Shown here: piece by piece, positions 43,846 to 52,619 of the stretch
How the letters are laid out: each line of letters begins with the position of its first letter
Position numbering within the stretch: position 1 is the stretch's first letter
Origin: Paraburkholderia solisilvae
Lineage (GTDB): Bacteria > Pseudomonadota > Gammaproteobacteria > Burkholderiales > Burkholderiaceae
NCBI RefSeq assembly: GCF_902859875.1
Contig: NZ_CADIKF010000007.1
Coordinates: forward strand, 1 to 64,000
DNA length: 64,000 nucleotides
Direction: 5' to 3'
Notes under the pieces: generated by a model
Told to the model about the DNA's origin: nothing
The model's database searches: none
What the model saw: only the letters and a program-made list of their open reading frames with translations
Position numbers and translations under genes: made by a program

Positions 43846-46575
43846 TTAGCCTTTCGCCAGTTTTGAGAGTGCAGACTGTTGTTCCAGTAAACTCTGGAAC
43901 TGCTCGCGCTTGTCTTCAAGAAAACCGAATTTTGATTTCGCCAACCACTTCTGGATATCGTCGGTCTTGAAGTGCCCGACTACCCAGACAGCTGCCACGA
44001 TCAGCAGGCCTATCACCAGACCTACTCCCGTCCACGGAGTAATAACCAAGATTGCAGCCGTACCCTCTAGAAATCCGAGAACAATCATCGTGACTCCAAG
44101 GGTCGGGTTGTACTCGTATTCATCCCGCCCATCCCACATCTGAAGCAGACCCGCCAGTACGCCACCCGCCACCCCCAGCCACCTCCCCGTGCCGATGAGC
44201 CACTTAGCGCTAAATTCTTGGGCGACACCTATCTTGCGCAGTGCCAAACTGACCGCAGACTCAACCCACGGCATCTTCTCGATAGCATGACCGGCGGTCT
44301 CAACCGAACCGCCGACCAGCGAGGTCACCCCCGCCACAAAATTCATGGACTTGACTCCCTTGTCATCAGCCTTGATCAGTTCCTTGTAGGACGCTCCCAC
44401 GGAGACAGCATTCAGGATCGCGCTTACGATGCCCGCCTTAACTTCCGGATTGACCAGTGCGCGGGTACTGTCTTCCAATAACGCCTCGAACGTTTCAGGT
44501 TTCACCGTCATTAACCGCGCAGCGTTATTAGCGCCCTTCATCGCTTTAAGCTTGTCCCTGTCGATCAGGAACAGGCCCCTGAAGGCAACGCCCGACGCAC
44601 CTTCCGGTTCTCTCAGAAGCGTTTCAGCGCTCTTGTACAGGTTCTGCGCACCGCCACCGGACATGGCAGCGATAGCACGCGCCAGCGCCTTGGCACCCTG
44701 CCGCGGCGTCTGCATGCCGCGCAGATCGACCAGTTCAAGGTTAGGGTGTTCCGCATGCAGCACCGCCATCATCAGGGTCATCAAACGACGCTCAGGCAAC
44801 CTCGCCAGACCGATGTCGGCCACCTGGTTCACAGCCTCACCCAGCAGCTGGGTAATTGGCCCAGCGAGTTGGTACAGACATTTCGAGATGTTACGTAGCG
44901 GACCTTCAATGTCCCGCCCCAAACTGCTTGCCGCAAATGTGTCCTTCACTGCCTCGTAGAACTTGCCGCCCACTTCCCACCACTCCACATGGGAGCCTGC
45001 TTTCTCGACGGCGGCATCAGTCCACTTCACCGCCAGCTGCTGCTGATTAAAGATCAGCGCGCGCAGTACCACGCTGGTTGATTGCGCCGGATCCTGGCCG
45101 AGGCATTCAGCAAAATAGCTGGAAGACCCGATGCGCCCACTGGCGTGCGCGATACAACCGTGGACTACCTGCTGGTAGATGACCCCGTTGTTAGCGTCGT
45201 CCGGATCAAAGTTGTGCGAGAAGCAGTTGGTAAACGCTTTACTCTTTAACCAGGCTAGGTACGCCTGGTCGATCGGCGCGACGACCTCGCGATCCAGCTT
45301 GCCCAGCTCGTCGCGATACTGTTTTTTGGCTGTGCTCAAAGATTGCGGGTCCAGCATCCCCGCATAACGTGGCCATACGTCGGCGTCCAGTCGCACCTTG
45401 TCGGCCGGGCTGACCTGGCCAGCCTGCTCAAGGTTCCGGCTCATGTCAGTGAGGTTGCCACTATCGCGGATCAGTTGCGTCGGCACAAACGGCAAAGCGA
45501 TTGCCGCTGCAGCCTGCTGCTTTTGACTCTGCCCTTCCATCGCGCCGTTCAATACGGCCTTGTGAATCGCTTCGATGGCACCGGCTGTCTCCATTTGCCA
45601 TTTCCGGTCAGCCTGTTCTGCAAATTCGACGCAGCGCTGGATGGCCAGTCCGTTAAGCTCCATCGCAATGCCAACCGGGTCGAGCAAACCCACCAGCGCC
45701 GGGCGCCACGGCTTGCCAGCGGTCGCGCCCCATGCCGCGAGAGCAGCCGTTTCCTCGCGAGTCAGAAAAAATTCGTGCGGCGAAAACGCCCACGCAGCCG
45801 TTTTGACCGGCCCACTCATTGCCGGCTTGCCGATCGAGCTCGCCACCCATTGCTGCACTTTGGGGGGCAACATGCCCAGAGCCTGCTGACTGGCCGCGTC
45901 AGTTCTTATCAGGTCTTCGGGCTGTCGATAAGGCGCAGGCAGAAATCGCTGAACGTGGGTTCGTGTTTCTTTCTGCAAGGCCGCTCCGTCGGCCGCGAAT
46001 TCGGCAACCTGGTTAAGGGAGTCGAATGCCGCCATATGCGCCGGCGTACCACCGCCGCGCCAGCTTGCCACATCGATGCACTGCATATGCGCCGTGCGGT
46101 ACGCGGACGTTGAGTGTTTGCTGAGCACCGCGCTGGTCCATGGTGTATCGCTGAAACCGAGCCACACCCGGGTGGCGTGTGCGGCGTCCTTGACAGTGAT
46201 GCAACGGGCCTTATAAGGATCGCTTTTTGCCTTACACGCATCATTGAAGGTCTTATTGCCGACTTGAGGCGGCGATTTGGCATGCACGTCGAACGCATAG
46301 AGATAGCTCTGTTCGTTCACGACATAACCGGACCATTCGTTACGCTGCTCGTCGAAGACATAAAGGAAACCGGGGCGCAGCAGGCGCAGCGTATAGCGCG
46401 CCGTGTCGGCCGGTAAATCAATTGCTGCGACATCGGCCTTGAAGGTCGCCGGCAGTACTGGAGCATGCCCCATGTCGGCACGCGCGATGGCATACCGCAC
46501 CGGCAGGATCGGCAAACCCTGCTTGTCGCAGAACGCGCAGACAGCGGAGGGCGTGGAGGACTGGGGCGTGGTCAT
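43846..46575 (-). CDS. T6SS effector, VasX/BTH_I2691-like, probable pore former
   Basis: A 909-residue candidate antibacterial effector. The N-terminus has the VasX-type domain: CAFCDKQGLPILPVRYAIAR at residues 13-32, then YTLRLLRPGFLYVFDEQRNE near 81. The middle is helical with no lipase, amidase or nuclease motif I can see. The C-terminus holds three hydrophobic segments at about 790-815, 825-845 and 848-868 (including LGFLEGTAAILVITPW and GLVIGLLIVAAVWVVG), followed by a charged tail of 40 residues. This fits colicin-like membrane insertion and depolarisation. The start overlaps the DUF4123 stop (ATGA). Its own 3' end is duplicated after each downstream immunity gene. Confidence 0.85.
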   Translation of the reverse strand: MTTPQSSTPSAVCAFCDKQGLPILPVRYAIARADMGHAPVLPATFKADVAAIDLPADTARYTLRLLRPGFLYVFDEQRNEWSGYVVNEQSYLYAFDVHAKSPPQVGNKTFNDACKAKSDPYKARCITVKDAAHATRVWLGFSDTPWTSAVLSKHSTSAYRTAHMQCIDVASWRGGGTPAHMAAFDSLNQVAEFAADGAALQKETRTHVQRFLPAPYRQPEDLIRTDAASQQALGMLPPKVQQWVASSIGKPAMSGPVKTAAWAFSPHEFFLTREETAALAAWGATAGKPWRPALVGLLDPVGIAMELNGLAIQRCVEFAEQADRKWQMETAGAIEAIHKAVLNGAMEGQSQKQQAAAAIALPFVPTQLIRDSGNLTDMSRNLEQAGQVSPADKVRLDADVWPRYAGMLDPQSLSTAKKQYRDELGKLDREVVAPIDQAYLAWLKSKAFTNCFSHNFDPDDANNGVIYQQVVHGCIAHASGRIGSSSYFAECLGQDPAQSTSVVLRALIFNQQQLAVKWTDAAVEKAGSHVEWWEVGGKFYEAVKDTFAASSLGRDIEGPLRNISKCLYQLAGPITQLLGEAVNQVADIGLARLPERRLMTLMMAVLHAEHPNLELVDLRGMQTPRQGAKALARAIAAMSGGGAQNLYKSAETLLREPEGASGVAFRGLFLIDRDKLKAMKGANNAARLMTVKPETFEALLEDSTRALVNPEVKAGIVSAILNAVSVGASYKELIKADDKGVKSMNFVAGVTSLVGGSVETAGHAIEKMPWVESAVSLALRKIGVAQEFSAKWLIGTGRWLGVAGGVLAGLLQMWDGRDEYEYNPTLGVTMIVLGFLEGTAAILVITPWTGVGLVIGLLIVAAVWVVGHFKTDDIQKWLAKSKFGFLEDKREQFQSLLEQQSALSKLAKG

Positions 46576-47444
46576 AAGTGGGTTTGTTCAAGGTCTTGCG
46601 CCATGCGATACAGCATGGCGTCGTTCAGCTCGGCGCACGCCCCCGTGAAGCTCAGTTGCCCATCGGCTATCAGCCTCAGTCGCTCCCGAAGTATCGGATG
46701 CCGATGAATTTGCCGATGAAAGCGCACAGCTTGCATGGCGTACAGCACACGATCCTGACGGTCGTTCATGCGATAGCGCTGCCATGCTTCATCCAGGTGC
46801 CGGTCCAGCTCCCGTGCCGTGTCTGCGTCATCGGGGAGTGAGGGAGTCAGACGCGCCAGTTGAGACAGCGCTCGATTGATATCGGCCACCCTGACCAGAG
46901 TGGGCCACTGCTCTGGCGATAATCGGAGCGGTCGAAGGCTGGGTTGCGTCGCAGAGCGTGGGTGAACATGCCAGACCCCACTGGGCTCGCGCCACCGCCA
47001 ACGCTCGACCGGCCCAAGCAAACTATCCATCTGTTCTGACGTCAGCAGCCAGCGAAGGTGGCGGAACACAAACGGATCATGGAAGCGCAGAACGTCCTCT
47101 TGACCGTCTGGACGTCGTACAACCATGCGCCGCGTGAGGTGCGCAGCCAGCTGAGATGCAGCGACCGGAGCATCCAGCAACGCCATGAAATACGGTGTTC
47201 CGCTGTCCTGCTCCCACGCCGAAGCGCGCCTCGCCATCGCCGATCGCATGTCGCGATCCAGTGCATGGATCGCAACGAGGGCCGGAAAAAGTTCCGGCTG
47301 CTCGCGAAAGAGTTCTGGGACCACAGGAGTCGGAGCCAGGTCTTCCCAATATGACCGATCCGTTTGCGCAGCATTGATCAGCGCAAAATCGAACATCGGC
47401 GCATGACTATCGCTCCAAGGCGCGCTCAGTGTCGTTGCGTTCAT
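46572..47444 (-). CDS. DUF4123 T6SS effector-loading adaptor
   Basis: A 290-residue cytosolic chaperone of the DUF4123 (Tap/TEC) family, which binds an effector and loads it onto VgrG. The domain runs from about residue 18 (FALINAAQ) through FPALVAIHAL and LTRRMVVRRPDGQEDVLRFH to FVFRHLRWLLTSEQMDSLLG, and a C-terminal helical lobe follows. Its start lies one base from the vgrG stop and its stop overlaps the effector start, a standard vgrG-adaptor-effector order that identifies the downstream protein as VgrG cargo. Confidence 0.9.
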   Translation of the reverse strand: MNATTLSAPWSDSHAPMFDFALINAAQTDRSYWEDLAPTPVVPELFREQPELFPALVAIHALDRDMRSAMARRASAWEQDSGTPYFMALLDAPVAASQLAAHLTRRMVVRRPDGQEDVLRFHDPFVFRHLRWLLTSEQMDSLLGPVERWRWREPSGVWHVHPRSATQPSLRPLRLSPEQWPTLVRVADINRALSQLARLTPSLPDDADTARELDRHLDEAWQRYRMNDRQDRVLYAMQAVRFHRQIHRHPILRERLRLIADGQLSFTGACAELNDAMLYRMAQDLEQTHL

Positions 47445-47445
47445 T

Positions 47446-49827
47446 TCACGCCCCGCCGCTCATCAGCGCGCCGTTGTCGGAATTCGCCTGCTCGCCACGT
47501 AGCGTGCACTGCCTGAGACTGCTTTGAGGCAATGACGGTGCAGCAACATTGGCAGAGGACGACGACGTCTTGCTCCACGATGCGCACTTTTCATAGATGT
47601 CACCGGACGTGGCGTTCTCGATGCGGTTGCTGTTGATCTTGATGTACGATCCGCCGGCGCCAATCCACACCTCGTCCTTCGCAGTCAGGATGAGTTTTCC
47701 GTTGGTACTGGTGATGGTGATGTCCTTGAGTGCAGCCAGCGCCATTTCGTCGCCCTGTGCCTGAATCTCCACTTTTCCCTTGCCGGCAAACAGTTTGATA
47801 CCAAGCTTCTGCGCGAACAGCGACACCGCCTCGCCAGCCGCAACAGTAAACTTCCTGAGCACGCCGATTTCAGCGTTGCCACCCGCCGTGGCGATCAGGT
47901 TGTGCTGCGCGCTAACCTGCAGGTGATCCCCGGAGACGAGTCCCATACCGGCCGGAGCGCTCACCAGGATACCGGCCTGCTTCAGGCCCTTGAGTGTCTG
48001 CTCCAGAAGCGCTTTCTGCTGTTCGACTTCAGCCGCATTTGCCTGCGCTGCCTTCGCTGCATCGGTCAGGGCCTGCATTTGAGCAAGCGCCTGCTCCAGC
48101 AGGGCTTGCGCTGCACTCATATCGAGTTGCTGCCCTTTCGCACGGGGCTGTGTATCGGCGGAGAGCAGCACACCCGCCCCTCCGCGAACGGATACATGCT
48201 CGTCGGCACGTAGTTCAGCACCTTCACCGCGCTTTTCCCGCTGCGAGTTGACCATATGCCCGAGGTTGAGCTGTGCCTTGCCGCCCCCCTCGGTCGCAAC
48301 CTTCACATGTTCTTCCCCAGGAAAATCCTCAAGCTGAACAGTATTGTTCGACTGCGTATGAATCGCGTTGCGGCTCATCCAGCGGTTATCGCTCGTGATC
48401 AGATCGGGGTTCACCCCATCGTGCATCACATGAGCGATAAAAGGCAGATCCGGATTGCCGTTTTCAAAGGCAATCTGTACCTCGGTCCCATCGATCAAAG
48501 GAAAATGGAAACCGGTATTCTTCGCCCCCGCGAAGGGCTTGGCCAACCGCATCCAGCAGCTAGTCAATCCCGCCATGCGCGGATCACGATCCGGATCGAG
48601 CGCAACCTGATATTCGCCCTTGCTGTTGATATAGCCCAACTTGTACCGATCCGGCGACGTAACGCGGCCACTGACCGTCCCCTGGACCTTCGGCCACATC
48701 TCTTCGAGCAACGGCAGTCGATAGATCAGGTGCGACGGAATCGCAGTGTAGGTATTCTGATACGCAACCCTCCGCGACCCACTGTGCTCTACGCGCGTAA
48801 TGAACTGCCCATATTCCGCATCCGGCAGCGTGCGATTCGTAAACTTGAAAACCCTTCCCGGCGCCACACACAGCGCATTCCCCGTACCGGCATAAACCAC
48901 CTGTTCACACAGCAGCGCCTGATGCCGCAACTGCGCTTCCCATTCGGCCTGATCTTCCGTCAGATGACCCGCAGCCCAAACATCCGGCGTGCCATACGTC
49001 GTCTTGTCGTCGGGCGCGACATTCGCCTCACCGTCAATCTTTTGCGGTGCGGCGTTGTAGTTGTAGTGGCGCACCGACACCGACTGCGCGATCGTCTTCG
49101 TGCGTGTCTCGAACGACTCAACCGCTTCAGCCCCATTGCTCTCGAGTCCTGCGGAAGGCCTGTAAGGAGCAGCAAACGCCGCATTTCGCTCGTAATGCGT
49201 GAAGTCGTCACCGAAGTGCACGACCTCTCCATACTCGCCCTCGCGCATCACGAACCACATCCCTGAGCGTCGGGCAAGCCGCGTGATGAACTGCAGATCT
49301 GTCTCGCCCCACTGCGTGACTAAAGCGCGCTTTTCGTAGTCGCGCAAAAGCGTGAACTCGAAGTCACTCGTACCCGCCCCAAACCCATGTTCACGCAGGA
49401 TCTGCTCGACAATCTGCGGAAACGTCTGGTTCAGGAAGAAGCGACAACGGCGCACATTGCGCAGCAACGCCAGACGCGATTCGAGCACAACCTCGTAGGT
49501 CGTCTGATCGCGACTGCTCGAAAGCTGGTTAAACTGGGTGATAACGCCTTGGAATCGCCGCCAGGACCCACCCGGCAACGACACCCCAGCCAGCGTCGGC
49601 GGACGAATCGAAAACGTCGCGGTCTTCGTCAGAAAATCCGCACGCGGCAAATCGGCTACGGCATGCGTGAGCGTAATCTTGCAGGCGGTCGGTGCACCTG
49701 CTTCCTCGACGCCTCTGAATTCGACCACATCCAATCCCGACGCAGCCGCAGTACCGGGCACGTCAAGATAATACGGCTGCAGGATGCCCCCCTTAAGAGC
49801 GCCAATCGCTTCATTCACACCCACCAA
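47446..49827 (-). CDS. tssI: T6SS spike protein VgrG (TssI)
   Basis: A 793-residue VgrG. The gp27-like part covers about residues 1-380 (FLNQTFPQIVEQILREHGFG and DLQFITRLARRSGMWFVMRE), a gp5-like OB domain follows (WMRLAKPFAGAKNTGFHFPL, then GTEVQIAFENGNPDLP), and a DUF2345 beta-prism lies near 600-740. The last 50 residues are Ser/Asn-rich without a recognisable toxin. The start is uncertain: TTG at 49827 is called here, while GTG codons at 49824 and 49818 are alternatives. It is separated from tssC by a region with a very stable hairpin. Confidence 0.93.
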   Translation of the reverse strand: MVGVNEAIGALKGGILQPYYLDVPGTAAASGLDVVEFRGVEEAGAPTACKITLTHAVADLPRADFLTKTATFSIRPPTLAGVSLPGGSWRRFQGVITQFNQLSSSRDQTTYEVVLESRLALLRNVRRCRFFLNQTFPQIVEQILREHGFGAGTSDFEFTLLRDYEKRALVTQWGETDLQFITRLARRSGMWFVMREGEYGEVVHFGDDFTHYERNAAFAAPYRPSAGLESNGAEAVESFETRTKTIAQSVSVRHYNYNAAPQKIDGEANVAPDDKTTYGTPDVWAAGHLTEDQAEWEAQLRHQALLCEQVVYAGTGNALCVAPGRVFKFTNRTLPDAEYGQFITRVEHSGSRRVAYQNTYTAIPSHLIYRLPLLEEMWPKVQGTVSGRVTSPDRYKLGYINSKGEYQVALDPDRDPRMAGLTSCWMRLAKPFAGAKNTGFHFPLIDGTEVQIAFENGNPDLPFIAHVMHDGVNPDLITSDNRWMSRNAIHTQSNNTVQLEDFPGEEHVKVATEGGGKAQLNLGHMVNSQREKRGEGAELRADEHVSVRGGAGVLLSADTQPRAKGQQLDMSAAQALLEQALAQMQALTDAAKAAQANAAEVEQQKALLEQTLKGLKQAGILVSAPAGMGLVSGDHLQVSAQHNLIATAGGNAEIGVLRKFTVAAGEAVSLFAQKLGIKLFAGKGKVEIQAQGDEMALAALKDITITSTNGKLILTAKDEVWIGAGGSYIKINSNRIENATSGDIYEKCASWSKTSSSSANVAAPSLPQSSLRQCTLRGEQANSDNGALMSGGA

Positions 49828-49853
49828 TTTCGCCGCTCCGTCATAACGTCAAT

Positions 49854-49894
49854 CGCTGCGCGGTGCCCAAAACAAGCTTGGGCACCGCGCAGCG
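49854..49894 (-). other. Perfect 17-bp hairpin between tssC and vgrG
   Basis: CGCTGCGCGGTGCCCAA at 49854-49870 is complementary to 49878-49894 across a 7-base loop. No T-run follows in either direction. It sits within the 149 bases between the tssC stop and the vgrG start and could partly terminate or stabilise the tssBC message relative to the downstream genes. Confidence 0.75.
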
Positions 49895-49976
49895 TCAAAC
49901 CGTTAGTCAATGCAGTTGCTAACCGCGCACGTCACAAAGAGGCTCACGCAGGTCAGCACGCAGCCTTAACCGCGTC

Positions 49977-51512
49977 TTAACTCTTGGCCTTAGGCATCTG
50001 CGACACCAGCGATAGACCGATATCCATCCCCTCGATCTGGAAGTGCGGCACGATAAACAGCTTGATGCGGAAAAAGCCCGGGTTATCCTCGATATCCTCG
50101 ACAATGACCTTAGCCTCGCGCAGCGGGTGCGACGACTGCAGCTCGTCACCCGGGTCCTTCATCTCGGTCACCAGCCCCTTGATCCACGTATTGAGCTCAA
50201 GCTCGAGCAGACGCCGGTCCTTGGTCGTGCCGATGTTCTCTCGCTGGATCAGCTTCAGATAATGAGCGATACGCGACAGCAGGAAAATGTACGGCAGACG
50301 CGCATTGATACGGCTGTTGGCCGTCGCCTCTTTGGTCTCATACAACACCGGCTTTTGCGCCGAATTAGCCGAGAAGAAGCACGCGAAGTCGTGATTCTTG
50401 TAGAACGACAGCGGGATAAAACCAAGGTTGGCAAATTCGAACTCGCGCGTCTCCGGAATCAGCACTTCCGTGGGAATTTTCGGCTGATAGCCGGTACCCA
50501 GGTCATAGAGGTGCAGCGGCAGATCCTCAACCTTGCCGCCAGCCTGCGGACCACGAATCTGCACGCACCAGCCGTTATCCATAAAGCTGCGCACCATGTT
50601 CGCAGCAAACGCGAACGACGCATTGACCCACAGATAGCGGTCGTGGTCCGGACCCTTGACGTCTTCCTGGTAATTAAACCCACGCACCGGCGTCGTGTCC
50701 GGGCCATACGGCAGACGGCCGAGCACCCGAGGCATCGTCAGCCCCACATAGCGGGCGTCGTCCGTATCGCGGAACGACTTCCATTTGATAAATTCCGCGC
50801 GGTCGAAGTAGTTGGCGATGTCCTGAATAGCCGCGACCTCTTCCATCGTCTCCTTGCCGAAGAACTTCGGCCCGACCGAGCCGATAAACGGCATATGAGC
50901 GGCCGCCGCCACCTTCGAGATGTTACGCAGCAGCGCGATATCCTGCGGCGAGTTGGTGAACTCGTAGTCGCTGATCAGCGCGCTGATCGGCTGACCGCCC
51001 GGCGTGTCGTATTCGTCAATGTACGTGTGCCGGTACAGTCCGCTCTGGATAATCTCAGGCGTGTCCTCGAAGTCGCGCATCAACGCTTCCTTCGACAGGT
51101 CGAGAAGTTCAATCCGCACGTTCCTGCGGAAGTCCGTACGGTCGATGTCGAACTTCGCCCCCCGCCAGCGTCCCTCGAGCGCCTGGAACTCGGGCGTATG
51201 CATCACGGCATCGAGCTGCCGGCTGATCTGTTCATCGAGCCGGCCAATATGGAAATCGAGCAGCGACTTGTCCAGACGATCAACCGGCTTGCTTGCGTCG
51301 ACAACCAGATTCATAAAAACGCTCATCGCTCGCGCGAGACGCTCGTCGGCCGACGATTCCGACAGAAGATCGTTATCCTGGAAGGCCTCGAGCGGTCGAG
51401 CCGCACTAACGGGTTTCAGGTTGATCTTGTTGCACAGCGACTCGTAGACGCTGCTACTTTCAAGCACGACCGTCTCGGTCGCGCCGCCTTGCTGGGATTC
51501 GTTGCGTTCCAT
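49977..51512 (-). CDS. tssC: T6SS sheath large subunit TssC
   Basis: A 511-residue contractile sheath protein (VipB/EvpB family). Landmarks are RWRGAKFDIDRTDFRRNVRI, LISDYEFTNSPQDIALLRNI and WKSFRDTDDARYVGLTMPRV, with the family-typical C-terminus REAKVIVEDIEDNPGFFRIK. The start at 51512 (MERNESQQGG) has AGGACATT before it and gives the usual length; an ATG at 51593 overlapping the tssB stop would add 27 basic residues. It pairs with TssB to form the sheath. Confidence 0.96.
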   Translation of the reverse strand: MERNESQQGGATETVVLESSSVYESLCNKINLKPVSAARPLEAFQDNDLLSESSADERLARAMSVFMNLVVDASKPVDRLDKSLLDFHIGRLDEQISRQLDAVMHTPEFQALEGRWRGAKFDIDRTDFRRNVRIELLDLSKEALMRDFEDTPEIIQSGLYRHTYIDEYDTPGGQPISALISDYEFTNSPQDIALLRNISKVAAAAHMPFIGSVGPKFFGKETMEEVAAIQDIANYFDRAEFIKWKSFRDTDDARYVGLTMPRVLGRLPYGPDTTPVRGFNYQEDVKGPDHDRYLWVNASFAFAANMVRSFMDNGWCVQIRGPQAGGKVEDLPLHLYDLGTGYQPKIPTEVLIPETREFEFANLGFIPLSFYKNHDFACFFSANSAQKPVLYETKEATANSRINARLPYIFLLSRIAHYLKLIQRENIGTTKDRRLLELELNTWIKGLVTEMKDPGDELQSSHPLREAKVIVEDIEDNPGFFRIKLFIVPHFQIEGMDIGLSLVSQMPKAKS

Positions 51513-51585
51513 GGAATGTCCTATCGCTACATGTGTGCGGGATGCGGTCACAGCGGCCTTGGGCCTGCTGCCGGATTTGCCATCC

Positions 51586-52101
51586 TTAGGCATGACCTTC
51601 TGGCTGCGTCGCCGCCGTCGCGATCTGTGCAAGCTCGCCGCGTAGACGGTCGGAAAGCGCCGAATCCTTCAGGATCTTCTCGAACTCACGGCGAAACGTG
51701 CCGTTATCGAGCAGGTTCGATTTCAGGTCCCGCAACAGATTGCGCATTGCCAGCAGCGCCTGTAGTTCGGGAATCTGACGGGCCACCTGCTCGGGTTCAA
51801 AGTCCTTCATCGACTTGAAGCTGAGCGACACCGGCAACTCGGAACCATCGCCAGCGAGCGTGTTCTGCGCGGCAATTTTCAGTTGCGGGTTGAACTCACC
51901 CAGCACACTGTCGAAGTTCAGCTTGTTGATTTCGACCTTCTTGCGCTCCGCAAGCGAGCCCTGCGCCTTGCCGGCACTAAAGTCGCCCGCGATAAGCAGC
52001 TTGAGCGGGAGCTCCATGCGCTTTTGCGCGCCGCCCGTGTGCAGGTCAACCGAGATCTGAACTCTCGATTTGGGAATCTCTTTCTGGAAACTGTCTGCCA
52101 T
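51586..52101 (-). CDS. tssB: T6SS sheath small subunit TssB
   Basis: A 171-residue sheath protein (VipA family). It starts MADSFQKEIPKSRVQIS, has LPLKLLIAGDFSAGKAQGSL and ERKKVEINKLNFDSVL, then ELPVSLSFKSMKDFEPEQVA and IPELQALLAMRNLLRDLKSN. The start at 52101 is supported by AGAGGGATGC and family length. It is the first gene of the left arm. Confidence 0.96.
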   Translation of the reverse strand: MADSFQKEIPKSRVQISVDLHTGGAQKRMELPLKLLIAGDFSAGKAQGSLAERKKVEINKLNFDSVLGEFNPQLKIAAQNTLAGDGSELPVSLSFKSMKDFEPEQVARQIPELQALLAMRNLLRDLKSNLLDNGTFRREFEKILKDSALSDRLRGELAQIATAATQPEGHA

Positions 52102-52619
52102 GCATCCCTCTAACGGTAGATGAACTCGAGCGTGCGCGGCGTGCATCAAACGATATTCGGCACAAGACTTCTCACGCGTATGACCAACCCTGTCTCACAG
52201 CCCGATATCGTCGTGCAACACTACTCAACACTTAAGCGAGGGATGCATTAGAAGCGGTAAACCCGTCATCCGTCAAATAGGAGTACGCCTAATAACGCGC
52301 CCGCAATTGCAAACAATTGTTAAATTAACCGATCGGCATCAAATCAATGTGCCGACATCAGTCGACGCCACAATTTCAAGAAAGAAATCCATCGAACTTG
52401 GCCCTCGCCAATACACGTAGATCGGTTTGACGACAACATTTTTTGTGAAAATCGTTCATAAGAGAATGTTAAAAATTGTCAATCCGAAATCCGTTTCTTT
52501 GTCTCTAAATATTGGTCTCGCTTTAAATAGAGATAGCTGACATTTTTTATAGACATTTCACCACCGACTATGGTTAAAATCCGTCCTCACAATCATTAGT
52601 CAAACTCACCAACTAAACC
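52102..52619. promoter_or_regulatory. AT-rich divergent regulatory region between tssB and tssK
   Basis: The 518 bases between the divergent T6SS arms contain no gene. From about 52250 to 52610 the composition is strongly AT-rich against GC-rich flanks. A pair of CAATTG palindromes lies at 52304-52309 and 52314-52319. I found no -24/-12 sigma-54 element and no convincing sigma-70 pair. Such a region is where both arms must be initiated and is a plausible target for an H-NS-like silencer. Confidence 0.6.

Noticed and set aside
43846..46575. Effector considered as a Tle-type lipase
   Set aside because: No GxSxG or HxKxxxxD motif was seen, and the hydrophobic C-terminus fits a pore former better.
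50043..51818. 591-codon plus-strand frame opposite tssC
   Set aside because: Antisense to conserved TssC sequence and without any recognisable domain.
52150..52619. Sigma-54 promoter between the T6SS arms
   Set aside because: TTGGCC near 52398 looked like a -24 box but no GC doublet occurs at the required spacing.
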